Below, one piece after another: positions 26,630-39,179 of a DNA stretch of 64,000 nucleotides. A program made the translations under genes and the position numbers. The notes beneath the pieces are model-generated. The model was not told where the DNA came from, did not search any database, and worked only from the letters and a program-made list of their open reading frames with translations. The stretch covers positions 18,912,501 to 18,976,500 of the forward strand of contig OZ017796.1 in assembly GCA_963969395.1 (NCBI GenBank). Direction: 5' to 3'. Position 1 is the stretch's first letter. The number at the start of each line of letters is the position of its first letter. The DNA is from Pseudoscleropodium purum (Eukaryota; Streptophyta; Bryopsida; Hypnales; Brachytheciaceae).

Positions 26630-28338
26630 TTAGAATTCTAAAATGATATTAAAGTAGGCTGACTTGGCATGCCACTTCATCCTCTTTGGGTGCCATATTA
26701 CTCAAATGCCAATGCAAGTGACCTTTTCTGGAAAAAAAAATGCTATGTGGTTTGCTTTCACTTATTTTTTCACATGTGGTCACCATTTTACCTTAGCCCC
26801 CAAGAATTTCTACAAATTTACTTGGAGTCAAATTTGAAGCCTTTGCTAATGTGTGCAAGTCATTTGTAATCATTTCATCATTCTTCTTGTCCTAAGTCAA
26901 ATCCAAAATGTTGGTCCCAACAAAAACTATAAGCTCTAAGAATTCTCTCAATTTATTTAAATGTATGATACACTTTGTGAAATCAAATATCTATTGTAAT
27001 TTTTCTTGTAAGATGTATTTTACATCTTGCTAATTTAAAAGAGCCATCAACAATAGAAAATGAAGATTTGAAGTGAATACCTTTGCACAAAATGTCGAAT
27101 TAAGAAATTATAATCATTTATCATAAAAATCAAATGTTCAAAGTTGAAGCTACACTTAAAGAAGACATCACTATTAAAAAATAACTAATTAAAATAATAA
27201 ATACTTTAGGATTTCTTTTACATTAAAGTTTTATCAATACCAAAATGTGGTGCCTTTGCATTTTAGATTTACATGTCATAGACGTAATAGAAAAAGGTGG
27301 ATATTTACTTTTACAATACTATTACTTAACCTACATTTTAAAGATATTTTTTTATCAATGAAATAATGAAATATTGAAATTGGATAGAATTTTAATTTAT
27401 AGGAGAAGAATTGCCTCACAGAATTTCAAAATGATAACAAAATTGTTCCTAACACATGCAAAGAAGAATTTGTGCTAGAAATATTGAACAAGGCTATGAA
27501 ATGAAAAGTGCAACGTCTTCTACTCTACTTGCAATCTAATTACTTTAAAGCCCTCATTGGAAAATGAAATAAATGCAACATACAATAAAAGTGAGTGCAG
27601 AATCATTGTTTTGTTTCTAATTTTCTTTGTTGTTTAGAAAAAGATATGAATAATAATTACACTGAAAAATGTCCAAAAAAATTCTTAGAAAATAGCTAAG
27701 CTTCCAACTTCTTTACATTATCAAATTGTTACACCTTGATGCATGTGTGAAAAACACAATTTTTAATTCATCAAACATGCAAATGGTTCAAAATGAACAT
27801 CTTTGAATGTAAGACATAGGTTTCCTTCTTAAAAAGTTATAAGTTTTAAAACTTCTTTTTTGAAAGCAATATTTAGTATATTATTTCCTTGCATTTTCCA
27901 TCATAATTCTATTGTATATAACTTTTACAGTTGGATTATTCTAAACCTATATTTTCACACATGTACTCTATCTTCTAAATGATTTACCGTAAAAATATTT
28001 AAAATAAAAAAAAATTCTATAAGTCATTGCATTCCAATACTAATCCCATTTTCAACCAAGAATAGTAAGTGTTACTTGCAACTATCCTTTAACTCCAAAG
28101 TTATAGTGCTTGAAGCAAAAAAAACTAATACTTCCTATAATGAAAACATACGTGTTTTAAATAGCAGTTATTACAATTTCAAGAATATATATGTTTTACT
28201 CTATGAATTATGGAGCATACTATAAAATTCCAAGGCCAATATTTTGAACCTTTTGCATGTCCCAAGTTAAAAAAAAATTGATTTTATCCTTAAAGATTTA
28301 AAACTAATTTTTTGTCAAAAATGACTCAATATTGAAAG
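26630..28338. other. AT-rich intergenic DNA, no gene seen
   Basis: About 1.7 kb of very AT-rich sequence with stops in all frames. The 66-codon open frame at 26669-26869 has no recognisable motif. Confidence 0.55.
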
Positions 28339-28490
28339 TTCAACTACATTCATCCAAGAAAATCTAAATTTTTTTTAAGAATCAAACCATAGGATCTTGC
28401 ACTTCACTTATTTCAAATCATGTGGTCAAAACTTCAAGACTATACAGATTAATATATATTAACATTCAAAGTTGGAAAGTAAAGATTGTT
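28339..28490 (+). repeat. Dispersed repeat family B, copy 1
   Basis: About 150 bp resembling 38690-38850 in the same orientation. Shared words are CATCCAAGAAAA, TAGGATCTTG followed by ACTTCACTT, CATGTGGT and CATTCAAAGTT. Non-coding and decayed. Confidence 0.65.
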
Positions 28491-28787
28491 TGAATAAATT
28501 AAAACAAAATTTAAATACTTTTTGATTTTTTAATAATTTCATTTAACTTATAATTGAAAAAAACCCTATTAACACAAGTAAGTTTTTTCCAAGATTCTTT
28601 AGTGAATGGAATGAAAATTCCTCTTAGAGTTATTCCTTAAGAATTACATTAAGTTTTAAATTTTATTGAGTGACAAATTACTAACTAAATTATGACTCCA
28701 AATTTTTTCAAATCTTGAACTTCACTCCAAAAATCTCTTCAAAAAGTGAAAATTAAAAAATTAATATAATTTAATTTTTTAAATAAA

Positions 28788-28825
<38 letters not shown>

Positions 28826-29319
28826 TTTAATTATTTTTGGAATTGTTTTTTGTTGAATTATAAGAAATATAAAAATTTAGAGTCAAACATCAATCAATAT
28901 TATTTCATTCATTAAAATTTAAAATTTTGAGGAATCCTTCCATGAAAATTCTAAATAGAATTTTCATTCTACTTATTAAAAAGCCTTGAAAAAAATTTAC
29001 TTCTATACAAAGTTTTTTCTTGTTTTTCTCTAGTTGATTGTTTTTGCTTTTTCCACTCGCTTGTTTTTGCTTTTCTCCATTCATTTCTTTTTGCTTTTTT
29101 GCACTTGTATTCATTATTCTCCCATTTCAATTTAGAGCATTCAAGCTGTAAATTTTTTCTATGTGTGAAATATGACTTTCATAATACGAAAGGTTGTTTT
29201 ATACATGCAAAGGTTGCTTTTATAAGGCAAAAAGTTGCCTTTATACCATACTAGTTTGTTAGGGTTGGCAAATTAGTTGGTTTTCAAAAATAAAATGAAT
29301 AAGAGAAATTGTCAAATTC
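28491..29319. other. AT-rich spacer with TA microsatellite
   Basis: Very AT-rich. It contains a TA dinucleotide run at 28795-28818 flanked by roughly mirror-complementary AATAAATT/AATTTATT arms, so the run sits in a short palindrome. A pyrimidine-rich TTTTTGCTTTT repeat lies at 29040-29100. No gene seen. Confidence 0.55.
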
Positions 29320-29690
29320 ATCCAAAATTAATCTTGAATGTACCATTGTTCCCTTGAGTGGAAAAATGAGCAAGTTCCTATGACCTCAATTTTTGGTGAA
29401 TTTTTTAAGAACTTTATTATGAGATACAAAAATCAATTAGCTTTGTAGGAATATAAATTTTATTTCAAATGGTGCCTAGAAGCAAAAGTTATACCACAAA
29501 AAGCCTAGAACTAAACTTGTCAGGTAGTCTCTAAAAATTAAAGAAAACTAAAAATAGAAGTTTTTGAACTTTTTCTCTAAAATATTATGTTTTTGTGTAT
29601 ATGTAATGCTTAGAGTCATTCTATTTGAACTAGTCATGACAAAATTGTATAGTGATTAACAAAATTATACAATGATTTCACTCTAACAAA
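29320..29690 (-). repeat. Dispersed repeat family D, copy 1 (inverted)
   Basis: About 370 bp that matches 39180-39560 in reverse orientation. Shared landmarks on the strand of the second copy are TTTTTTGTGGTATAACTTTTG, GCACCA followed by TTGAAATAAAA, and TTGAGGTCA followed by GAAC. No conserved coding frame. Confidence 0.7.
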
Positions 29691-30914
29691 TTGACATTGT
29701 ATAAAAATAATGCCTAGCCCATTGCCAAGCTTGTCTTCCCTTGTTTCCACAATTTGTCAGCTTCCAACCGGATCCTACAAAAACTTCCCCAAGTAAATAG
29801 CTTGTGAAAAGGATTCTCTGTGTTGATGTGGTAGTTTTCTATTTTCAAGGAAATTTTAAAAAAATGCTTGAATGTTTCCTATAATGTTTCATTTAACATT
29901 CCTGTCAAATGAAACATTCACCTATTTGACATTTGACATCTACACGTTCGTTAAAACACTCTAAAAAGTTCTTGCTCCCTAGGTAGCCACCACATTCTAG
30001 AGCTTGTATTTCGGAAAGCATGCCTATCTCTTGAAAACATCCTAAAAAACATTGTTTTCTTCTAGTGCAACTTCTTGTAGAGCACGGCATTTTCTTCCTA
30101 CACCTACATAGTAGCAACAATAGTTGATTAGGAATTCAACAATGAGCATTCAAAAATTTTGTAATTTGCAATTGTACATTGTGCCTCCTTATTGCGCATT
30201 CAATGAGTTTAATCTTTCACATTGGTTTAGGTAATTTGGTGTTTCATTTCCAGTGTTGGCCTTCTAGGCTTTGAATGTGCGTTGCCCTTTTTTTGAATTT
30301 GGAAGTGTCAATTCTTTCTTGCAGTGAAGATCTAGGAGATATTGTCTTTAATTGTCTTGCACTTCCACTATAACTAAGAAATTGAGGCTATTTGCTATTA
30401 GGCGCACCAGCATGGTTTCTAGCAATGACAAATTGAGTCATATAGGCATCTTTGTGCCAATTTTGAGCAACCTTGGCAATTTCTTTAGCGATGTCACGAG
30501 CAATTTCAAGCTTCTTCCACGCTCCCTTGCAATTTTGTTCTTCTATGCAATTTGTTTTCCTCGTGCTTTCTTGTATTTGCATACTTGAAGTTTGTATTGT
30601 TGCAGACTTAGGATTTTGGATTTAGGCTTATAGATGTAGGACTGCAAGGTTTGGGGTTAGCAATACCATCAAGATTAAAGTTGCTTGACAACTTTCAAGT
30701 GTGTACTTTTAGTTCTTCTCGGAACACACATGGCTTAGAGAAATACTTGTCCATGCCTATGTTCCACGAGGTCACATGCATCTCCGAGACATACCTTTTG
30801 GATTCACTACCTAGACTTGGACCACGTTTTCCGTCACTATCTAAGGCGGGAGTTGTCTCAGTTGAATTTCCCAATCTAACATTGGAGATTGTGAGTGATG
30901 AGAAGTAGAAGTCA
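29691..30914. other. Intergenic spacer, no gene seen
   Basis: Open frames near 29905-30120 and 30352-30588 are short, overlap others on the opposite strand, and show no family motif. Composition is slightly less AT-rich toward the hAT-like relic that follows. Confidence 0.5.
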
Positions 30915-33510
30915 ATGGGTAAGCGCCGCAAAATTGCACCCTCCATTGTGATGAGAATGTAGCAGGAGGTTTGGGCCTATAATTTTACTTGGACCACAGG
31001 GAAATTTGATGTAGCAGGCAATCCTATTAGAGTTGTTTGCAAGAGCTGAAGTAGTTCACAAATAGAAGAAAGATCATAGTGCCAAAGGGCGACAACTTCA
31101 AGAAGCACAAGAAGAGAGAAGCTACAAATATGATGGTGAGCCCTTTTCTCATTTGAAAAAAGTGATACATATGTAAAGCCATATTGTAAACATTTGCAAT
31201 TCTACAAGCTGTAGGTAGCACGAAAGGTGGTTAGCAACGTTATTGATCAACTTCTAGCTGGCTTTGACATAGAAACAAACAAAAAGGGAGTACAATTCTC
31301 AACTTTATTCCAAGTTCTTTCTTCCGGTCACCTTATAATTAATTATGACCGCAAGCAATATTTACTACAACATTTGAAGGTGAAAAATGTTCTCTAAAAG
31401 CATTGGTCAGAGACATTTGGTTGGGAGATGAGCAAACACCTTCACTCTTGCATCATGTCTACACTTAAGGTTGTTGTGCAATCAGCAAGATTTGTGTCTA
31501 TAAGCGATGACAAGGTAATAACAATCAACAATACTTTATGGGTAGGTATTCATATTTATGCAGTTGATTTGTAGGAGCAAAATTCCACACCCCTTGCATC
31601 TCTCTTGTGCTACGGACAATGAGACTACATATCACCTAACTAATGTCATAATGCATGCGTTACTTGGTGAGGGCGGACTTTCACATGAAGACATCGTCGG
31701 TAAGCTAGTTTCCTTTGGGGCAAACAGGGCTAGCACATTTTAGGGTTCAAAAATTGAGGTTTCCACCCAAATTTGGGAGAAATGGGCTCCATTTGCCTTA
31801 TAGCTAGTTGTGCAAGTCATTGCATCAACCTTGGGGTTGAGACTCTTTTTAACTATCCCATGGTCTTTGGCCTAGAGGCCCTTTGCTAATCTTTGTATTC
31901 TTACTTTTGTCACACCCACAAATGCTACAGTGAGCTTCAGAATTTAGCCGATCTCATAGAAACTAAGGGTAATAAGATGATGAGGAACATGGACATGTGG
32001 TGGATCTCAATGCAAAGCCCAGTCCAACAAATTATGAGTGAATACAAGACCTTGGTGGTAAAAATGGGATTGGATATGCCAACAAGTGTTGGACAAAAAA
32101 GTAATTTAGCCGCAGCTAGTGTTCATTTTGACTACTCGGTAGACATTGAGGTTTTTTTGCCCCTGGCATGCTTTATCTCGATGTTGAATGTCGTGCATTG
32201 TCTTATAAAATTGTCACAAACTCGTGACATTTATTTGTGACTTCTTGCAAGTCATCAAGGTTTGTTAGTCCGATTTGGCTAGGATGTTTGTAGATTCTTC
32301 TACATCATTTTGCACAACTTAGTTCAAGTGTTATCAAGAGATTGTGTGTCTATCTTATACTGATATCCTGTTTGAGTGGCGAGAAATGACCAAGCAGCCT
32401 AGTGTGTCTTATTTGTTGTTCAACTTTGGGTGAACCAATGTCTTTACATGCTATCGCTGTAAGGTGTTGGAGAATCATATTTTTGTCATGGAAGAAGAGT
32501 TCTTGCATTCACAGGCCAACATCCATCAGCAGTTCGTAGATACGGTACTTCACTTCTTTTTTTTTGGCCTTTTATTCTTGTTCCATAATTTTTTCATCTT
32601 TCATATTTGCTTATGTTTCTAATTGGCTTGTGAATGCAGTCTTCCATTTTTTTTAGGTGGCTTGTAAATGCAATTCATTTGTACTACTAGCTTTCATTTG
32701 TGTACTACTGTGTTGTTCATTTGTACTACTAGCTTAGTTTTATTGGTTGTAGAGTTCTTTCATGTGCTTATAAATAGCGATTTAGTTGCATGTATTTGGT
32801 AAAGGCCTTGCTTTCAAGTTTGAGATGCATTATTGAACTCAATTGGCTTAAACCACCTGTGTTCACTCATTTTTATCTCCTAGACAGTCTAGCAAAGATT
32901 GCTTAGTCACTCTTGGATGAACAAGATAGGTGCTTACTTCAATAGGAGTTGTTTGATGCTTTTGGCATCATCTACCTACAATATTGGAAGCAACAGGGGG
33001 CTAAAGAGAGCTTTGGTTACCATTTAGCAATGTTGAAGTTTTTTTACTCCAAACCCAAAGTTCGAAATGCAGGAAAGCCCTTACATGATGGAGAAACCTC
33101 GTATACAACATTTGAATTGATTCCTGGTTCTAACTTAGATAACCACCAAGGGTTGTTTAAAATTACGATGAAAGCAAATTGTGACTCTGTCTATTCTTTC
33201 ACACCGCATTTGAATCCAATCATTCAACTTTGGCGAAACATGTCCAGTCCCAGCACTCATAGAAGTTCATTTTGGAATACTTTAAGCTAGCCAAAATTGG
33301 GTGTTGCTTGGTTTTGGACTCAATGGAGAATGAGCATTGCTTTTTTACATTGAAACTTCTAAAGTCCTACCACTGAAATAGATTGGAAAAGCACTTGCCA
33401 CTAGTAGTGTGGATGTTTGAACAGAAATATTTTACTTTGGAGAACTTTCCATACAAGCAGGCCATATAGTCATGGCAAAATGCAATGAAAGTAGGCCACC
33501 ATGGTGATGT
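30915..33510 (+). pseudogene. Decayed hAT-type (ZNF862/BED-like) transposase
   Basis: Fragments in order resemble the BED-finger/hAT transposase-derived proteins common in plant and animal genomes. They are: an N-terminal MGKRRKIAPSIVMRM with a following zinc-finger remnant (from 30915); a catalytic-region remnant with DDKVITINNTLWVGIHIYAV (about 31500-31565); a middle domain at 31893-32240 (LQNLADLIETKGNKMM, RWIS-like); FDAFGIIYLQYW at 32949-33290; and a C-terminal dimerisation remnant (SMENEHCFFTLKLLKS, then RLEKHLPLVVWMFEQK) at about 33300-33510. Many in-frame stops and frameshifts separate the pieces, so it cannot encode an active transposase. Terminal inverted repeats and target duplications were not found. 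A domesticated-gene origin rather than a mobile one is possible. Confidence 0.75.
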
Positions 33511-34185
33511 GTGATCTCCTAGCCACTATTGTAATCAATATCCTCCCCTTTTGTGAACCTTAGTTTTCATGAGATTAGGTTTACTTCACGAACTCAAAGA
33601 CTTCTTGACTTTCCTTGATAATGATATTTAGCTTGGAGGTGCTTGGCAATGCACACTTGTACATGGAATTCAAGGCAACAACTGTGTGGAGCCTTTAACA
33701 ACTTTTGTGTTTAATCTAACTTTTACCTTTAATGTTGTTTGTTTGTTTTGTGGTGTGCAAATCATTAGTATTGCAAATGGGGATCTTGTTATTTTGGCAA
33801 GAAGGGTTCAATTCCCTTGCTAATGACATTTTTTTTGCAATACATGCAATGAATTCATCTTTTGGTGTGCAAATTTGGTATGCTTTGTTTGGAGTTGCAA
33901 TAGGGTGTGAGAATTTTGGATGTGAAATCTTGTGTGAACCTAGTTCATTGGTTGCATTGGGGTGTGAGAACATCAACTGCCAAAACTTTTGTATAATTGA
34001 CAATGTATGAGCATTATTGGTGTTTTCTTTTCTTTGTCCACTTTCACTTAGGCACTTAGCATGAGCAACTAAGGCTAACAACATTAACAAGAATCTACCA
34101 AAAATTGTCATTATTTCACAAGCTTTTCCATCACTTAGCAAATCCAGCCAAATATAGATTTGCAAATTAGCCATGAATATACAAT
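33511..34185. other. Spacer between hAT relic and foldback element
   Basis: Open frames of 92 and 152 codons overlap on opposite strands here (about 33716-34174). Neither has a recognised motif, and the sequence is repetitive (several GGTGTG-GAATTTTGG-like words). No gene is called. Confidence 0.4.
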
Positions 34186-34772
34186 AAGGTCTAGCTCATT
34201 TACGAATTTTTCAAACGAGGCTCACTAAAATTTTCAGCAACTTCAAGAAGCTCTAGCATACTCAAAAATGAATCAATTTTGAAATTTCAAATTGCATTGG
34301 AATCACATTGAAGTCTACTTCAACTTAATAACAAGTGGAAAATGAATAATGTAAAATCATATTACAATTTGGATCAATTTTATACACTATCTCCCATTTC
34401 ATAGAAGATAGTGAAAGACTTCTTGCATTAGGGTGAAGAAAAAACAAAAAGTGATACAAAATTTCCAAGTGGCATGTGATCAAGTGTCTCAAAAGCAATA
34501 GAGAAGATTCATTTCTAATATGTACCTTAAAATATAAGTTGTAATCTTCACAAATGGTGGTAACACCAAATGGGAGATAGTGTATAAAGAACATCAAACT
34601 CTTTGTATGATTTTCAATTACATATGTGCATTTGTAATGGTGTAAAGTAGACTTCAGTGTGATTCCAACGCAATTTGAAATTTGAAATTCAGTTCATGTT
34701 TGAGTGCACATGGGCCTCCCAAAGTTATCCAAATTTTCAGCTGGATTTAGGATTCGTAAATGAGCTAGACCT
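34186..34772. mobile_element. Foldback/MITE-like element, about 590 bp
   Basis: Inverted arms at about 34186-34420 and 34555-34772. The outer ends both read AGGTCTAGCTCATTTACGAA. Further inward both arms share AATTTCAAATT with GC(A/G)TTGGAATCACA, TGAAGTCTACTT and TTTATACACTATCTCCCATTT. The centre is about 130 bp of unrelated AT-rich DNA. No coding capacity. Like the element at 25085-25650 it looks like a non-autonomous foldback transposon, but the arms are a different family. Confidence 0.8.
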
Positions 34773-37583
34773 GACTGTACACTAAATTTCTAGACCAGTC
34801 ACAAGTTGGCATTTACCAAACCAAACAGAATTTATGCAAAATTATACCTTTTTCTCAAAAAAAAAATTTGGTGGCTTTAACTCTATGAAACGTCTTTTCA
34901 CGAAAATAGCACCCTCTGCCACACGCTTATAGCATTGGCACTAAAACCCCTATATGTATTTTGGGAACGCTGCACAGAGGACACTGAGTGTGAGTTTGCA
35001 ATTTTGGAGAGAAGTCTAGAAGAGAAGCATGTCATAAAGTTGAGGTCCACCCACAAAACATGTTGCCCTGTAAGTTAAGCATGCAATATCCATGGGATTG
35101 CCATTTCATTGACTGAAAAGATTCCTTCTCTGCCGCAAAGTTTAAAGTCCTCCAGGACAATTTATCAGCTTTTGACCACTCCTGTTGCTCAGCATCTTAA
35201 AATATGAGACAGTTGAAATCTGGGCTGAAACATCTTGTCCTAAAGAAACGACTTGGTTCAGACCCCAGAGCTTTTCTTAACTTAAACTTATTGTTTTCTG
35301 GAAGATACCAGAGTTTGGAACAACTGTTTTGTGTAAGATAAGTTATCCTTTACTGACATTTTTCTAGGGTTCTTTTGAGGCATTTTTTTTGACACATATG
35401 ACACAGAATAAACATTTTTCATGTTTGAGCTCAATCTTTGCTTTGTTGAAACGTGAGTTAACTTAACTTACAACTGAACAGGACCAACTGAATGTCATCT
35501 TTTCCAATGATTTTGAGCATGAACTGCTGAGAGGTCAGTTTTCTAAGATTAACTCAGGTTAACTGACTTAGCTACTGGGTGCTTCTGTAGGGCATCCTTG
35601 CATTCACAACTGGAGGAGATGTCAGGTGACAGCAGACCAAGACCAGCACTGTAAATATATAAACTTATTTTGAAGTTGACTTCAATCATTCATTCACATA
35701 TGATACGTCTTCTTTTTTTTAAACACAAAATGAACCATTGCAAAGAAAGAGTACAAGGCAGTCCAGGCACAGGGACATGGCAGAAAACAAGCAAAGAGAC
35801 AAACAACTTCACATAAGCTTCACTGACATCTTTTTCTTTTTCTTTTTGACACAAATGAAAGTAATGTCATTGCACAAAAGATAAAATACTGAACCACCAG
35901 CCACAGGGGGACAACCGGACAAGATAACTGACATCTTTTGAAAGAGTGAACGCAAGCGTCCAGTATTCAGATAGTTTGTATTCATTCCCTTGGAAGAAAG
36001 CACTCAAACAGAGAGCTCTTCCAGATAGATGAGTGAATATGTTAATGCAAAAGACTCTGAAAGAGAATGGAATAACACACACTGAGGATGTTTTCTTTTT
36101 TGGCCAATGAATGGCCAAAAAGATTTCAATGCAGGACAAAAGTGCAACTATTCTTCCTTAAAATTTTATGTGAAAAGGAAAGGTCATCTTCATTACTTTG
36201 AATTCCAATGAGTGCTTTTGCATTTTTTTTAAGTCAACAATTCACATAGTATGAAAACAGACAATTTCCAGAGTGACCAACTCATCCTCCAAAGGTTTAA
36301 AAAAGTATGATCTCTGTAAATCCCTGTGCCACTGAACCACCTGCTCTAGAAAATAAGGGCTCACCAAACTGGAGTAGTCACTGAGGCCTAATAAGTTAAC
36401 CCCTCAATGAAAGAGCTGGCATAGTTTCTAATCGAACTACTGCACTTGGATGGTGAGTTTGGCTTTAATTCTTTTTAATGCCAATTGTTCAAATAATTTT
36501 GGAACCAAACATTTGAATCTACAAATAAATCTTAAGATGGTTTGTTAAAAATCCAGAAAATCAAAGGTTAAACAAGTAGTAACAGGCTTAATCATATGGG
36601 TCCCAAAATATCCATTTTGTTTGGAATGAAGGTATGATAGGTTAGCTGATGAATATTTTGCTTCTTTTTAAAAAAATTTTGTTGCCATCTTCTTAAAACC
36701 ATATTCTGAGGTGCTGAAGTTAATTTCAGACTGTCTTTAACTAAAATATTTGACACCAAAGTGCCCAACCTAGCTGCTATCCTAGTGCAGTAGTGTATTT
36801 CAGGTTCAAAACATTGGTTACCAACTACTGCACTGTAAGTTCAAATGACGAACAAGAGTGTTCACATGCATTTACAAATAAAGTAGTCTACTTCTACTTG
36901 CTCTTAGCCCTGCATCCCCTCCAGATGCTGCACCATCAGTTCGTAACTTAACCTGGTTACTAACTTGGGTGGCATCAAGTCCAGGAATATTTTGACTGTA
37001 GGCATAATTATACAGAAAAGATGACTTATCTAGCACTCCACATCTTATGCAGACCCAGATTCTGAAGCTAAAGAAGTCTGCCAGCTCAAAGCTTTGTCTA
37101 AGGAATGTTTGTTCCTTTGATGGAAGCTTGAGACCATCATTACTGAATGGCCTTTACGACAAGCAGGTGCTATCAAGTAAAACAGGGTCCTACACTGCAC
37201 TGTACAGTACTGTTTTGTACATCCTACAGTCTCCCACACTCATGGCTGTAGAACATACAGTAAGCTTAGAGGCATTTAAACTTCTGTACAAGTCAGGAAG
37301 CAAAGCTTTTATATAACTTATTCCGTCATGATGAAGCACACAAATGAACTTTCATGTAGAGTGTAAGTTAGATGCAAGTTACGTACTGACATGCATGGAT
37401 TGCTGAGAAGTTGGATGTAGGTACAATCCTTTGGGTGAATTGCAATCCAAGTTGCAAACCAACAACCACACATAAACTCAACTTTGCTAGATTTTTAAGT
37501 TAAGAAATTGGCAGGACTTGCATAGAGAAATCCATGAAGCTTCAGTGTAACTTAACTTAGATTCAAACACAAGCTAAGTTGAG
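34773..37583. other. Unassigned sequence of higher complexity, possible decayed retroelement
   Basis: About 2.8 kb with less extreme AT content than its surroundings and recurring words of the form TTAACTTAACTTA (near 35275, 35455, 35550 and 37545). A small 11-bp hairpin occurs near 36784/36825 (AGTGCAGTAGT and its complement). No reverse transcriptase, integrase or long-terminal-repeat pair was recognised, so the class is open. Confidence 0.4.
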
Positions 37584-37754
37584 GTGAGTTATGGACCTTT
37601 CAAACAATTTGATCAGAAGTGGCCAGTTGGCGCCGGACTTTCCAAACATGGACTCTGTCACTGTTGGACTGCCTTCTGGTGTGAGTTAGAACAGCTCCAA
37701 TGTGGACACTGGAAAGTCTCTGTCAACCTGTTCCGGCATGGGTCTGTTGCCAGA

Positions 37755-37774
37755 GGGGGGGGGGGGGGGGGGGG
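37755..37774 (+). repeat. Run of 20 guanines
   Basis: An uninterrupted homopolymer of 20 G. Such a run can form a G-quadruplex in the G strand. It lies inside an unsupported open frame and is remarkable in so AT-rich a region. Confidence 0.9.
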
Positions 37775-37869
37775 ATGGGTCTCTTTGCAGCATGCTACTT
37801 GTGTCCATGCCCCCAATGCAACAACAGATCAATCCAGGAACAGCAAACATACCGCTCTAACTTGTCCCC

Positions 37870-37960
37870 TACAGGCCCAAGGCCATTTCTCTGTCAAAAA
37901 CCACTCAAAACTGCTATTTTTGCTGCATTTATTCCATGCAAGACATATAAGACATATAGA
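37870..37960 (+). repeat. Dispersed repeat family B, second block
   Basis: About 85 bp directly repeated at 38635-38715. Shared landmarks are CCCAAGGCCATTT, GTCAAAAA followed by CACTCAAAACTGC, and ATTTTTG(C/T)TGC followed by TTCATCC-like sequence. Confidence 0.75.
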
Positions 37961-38629
37961 ACAAGGAAATTCTACTATAGCACACATTATTGGGAAGTAT
38001 AAGGTTCAAGGTTCAAAAAACAATGTTGTGAACATTGTCTATCCAAATTTTCTTTGAAATGCAAGAAATCACAATGACGTTTTTGAAGAGGAAGTGCTCG
38101 CAAATGCTTCCAAAAAAAATTCACACCACTTATAGAATTTTGTTAATATCACTTATTGAATTCAACATCTACCTCACTTTGCCTTAAAAGCCATCCATTA
38201 TTTGCAATTAGAATGGAGAAAATAAGCTCTTCATATACATATGTAGGGATAGGAGGTAAAAGAACCCATGTGGAATATATGGAATAAAGTAAGACATCTA
38301 AATCCCAAACCACCGCTCTAAACCCTAAAATCGCCACCTAAAACTCTAAACCGGCCACCATGTCTATTTTGTGCATAAGTTGCAAAATAATGAAATTGTC
38401 CTATGGTCCTACAAATTTGTCAAGTTGTTGTCTTACGGGGTCACGGTCCTGTGTCTGCGTCCAACCACTTAGGTGCTTGGCCAAGTATTGTTGTCCAACC
38501 TATGCACCACATCTAGTGGGCCTACCTTCAAATGGAAGATTTAGCATCCTACTTCTCCTTTATCATAGGTCACAATATCAGGTGTTCGTCAATAGTTCCA
38601 AAAGTGAGTAAAAACCTACATTTGATTGA

Positions 38630-38860
38630 ACCTCTAAAGTCCCAAGGCCATTTTTTTGGTCAAAAAACACTCAAAACTGCCATTTTTGTTGCGTTCATCC
38701 AAGAAAACAAAAAAAAATCATTTTTAAGAAATCTAATAATAGGATCTTGTACTTCACTTGTTTAGCTCATGTGGTAAAAATTTCATGAAGTTTGACTATA
38801 TAGATTGGAAGATATTAGCATTCAAAGTTAAAAAAGAAAATTTTTTAAAACACTGTCCTG
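38630..38860 (+). repeat. Dispersed repeat family B, third and longest copy
   Basis: Its first 85 bp match 37870-37960. Its continuation (about 38690-38850) matches 28339-28490, with CATCCAAGAAAA, TAGGATCTTG, CATGTGGT and CATTCAAAGTT. It therefore joins the two partial copies into one family. Non-coding. Confidence 0.7.
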
Positions 38861-39179
38861 CAATTTTAGATGACTTTGATTGCCATTTGTGGAATTTTCT
38901 TGCACTACAAACTTTGAGTTTAAATTTTTTTATATTAAAAAATTGAGTTGAAGTTTTTAAAAAAAAATTCAAAAAAAAAAACACTTGATTTTTATTCTTT
39001 AAAAAATTGTTAAGTAGAATAGGTCCAAAATTGAAAAAAAAAAAAAAATTGTTAATAACTCCAAGATGGGATTGAAAGACAATAATCCCAATGGTGAGAT
39101 TGTTTTAGCAAGCAAACACAACATTTTCAAGAAAAATATTGTGAAAATTTGTGGAAATTGCATTTAGAAATGAATCCTA
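38861..39179. other. A/T homopolymer-rich spacer
   Basis: Poly-A and poly-T tracts dominate. No gene or RNA seen. Confidence 0.5.

Noticed and set aside
33795..33830. A T-arm-like GGTTCAATTCCC motif suggesting a tRNA.
   Set aside because: No anticodon arm, D arm or acceptor stem could be placed around it.
33716..34174. 152-codon minus-strand frame between the hAT relic and the foldback element.
   Set aside because: It overlaps an open frame on the other strand, has repetitive composition and no domain, and its end approaches the foldback element.
37584..38057. 157-codon open frame on the plus strand.
   Set aside because: It is kept open by the poly-G run, contains a dispersed-repeat fragment, and has no recognisable domain.
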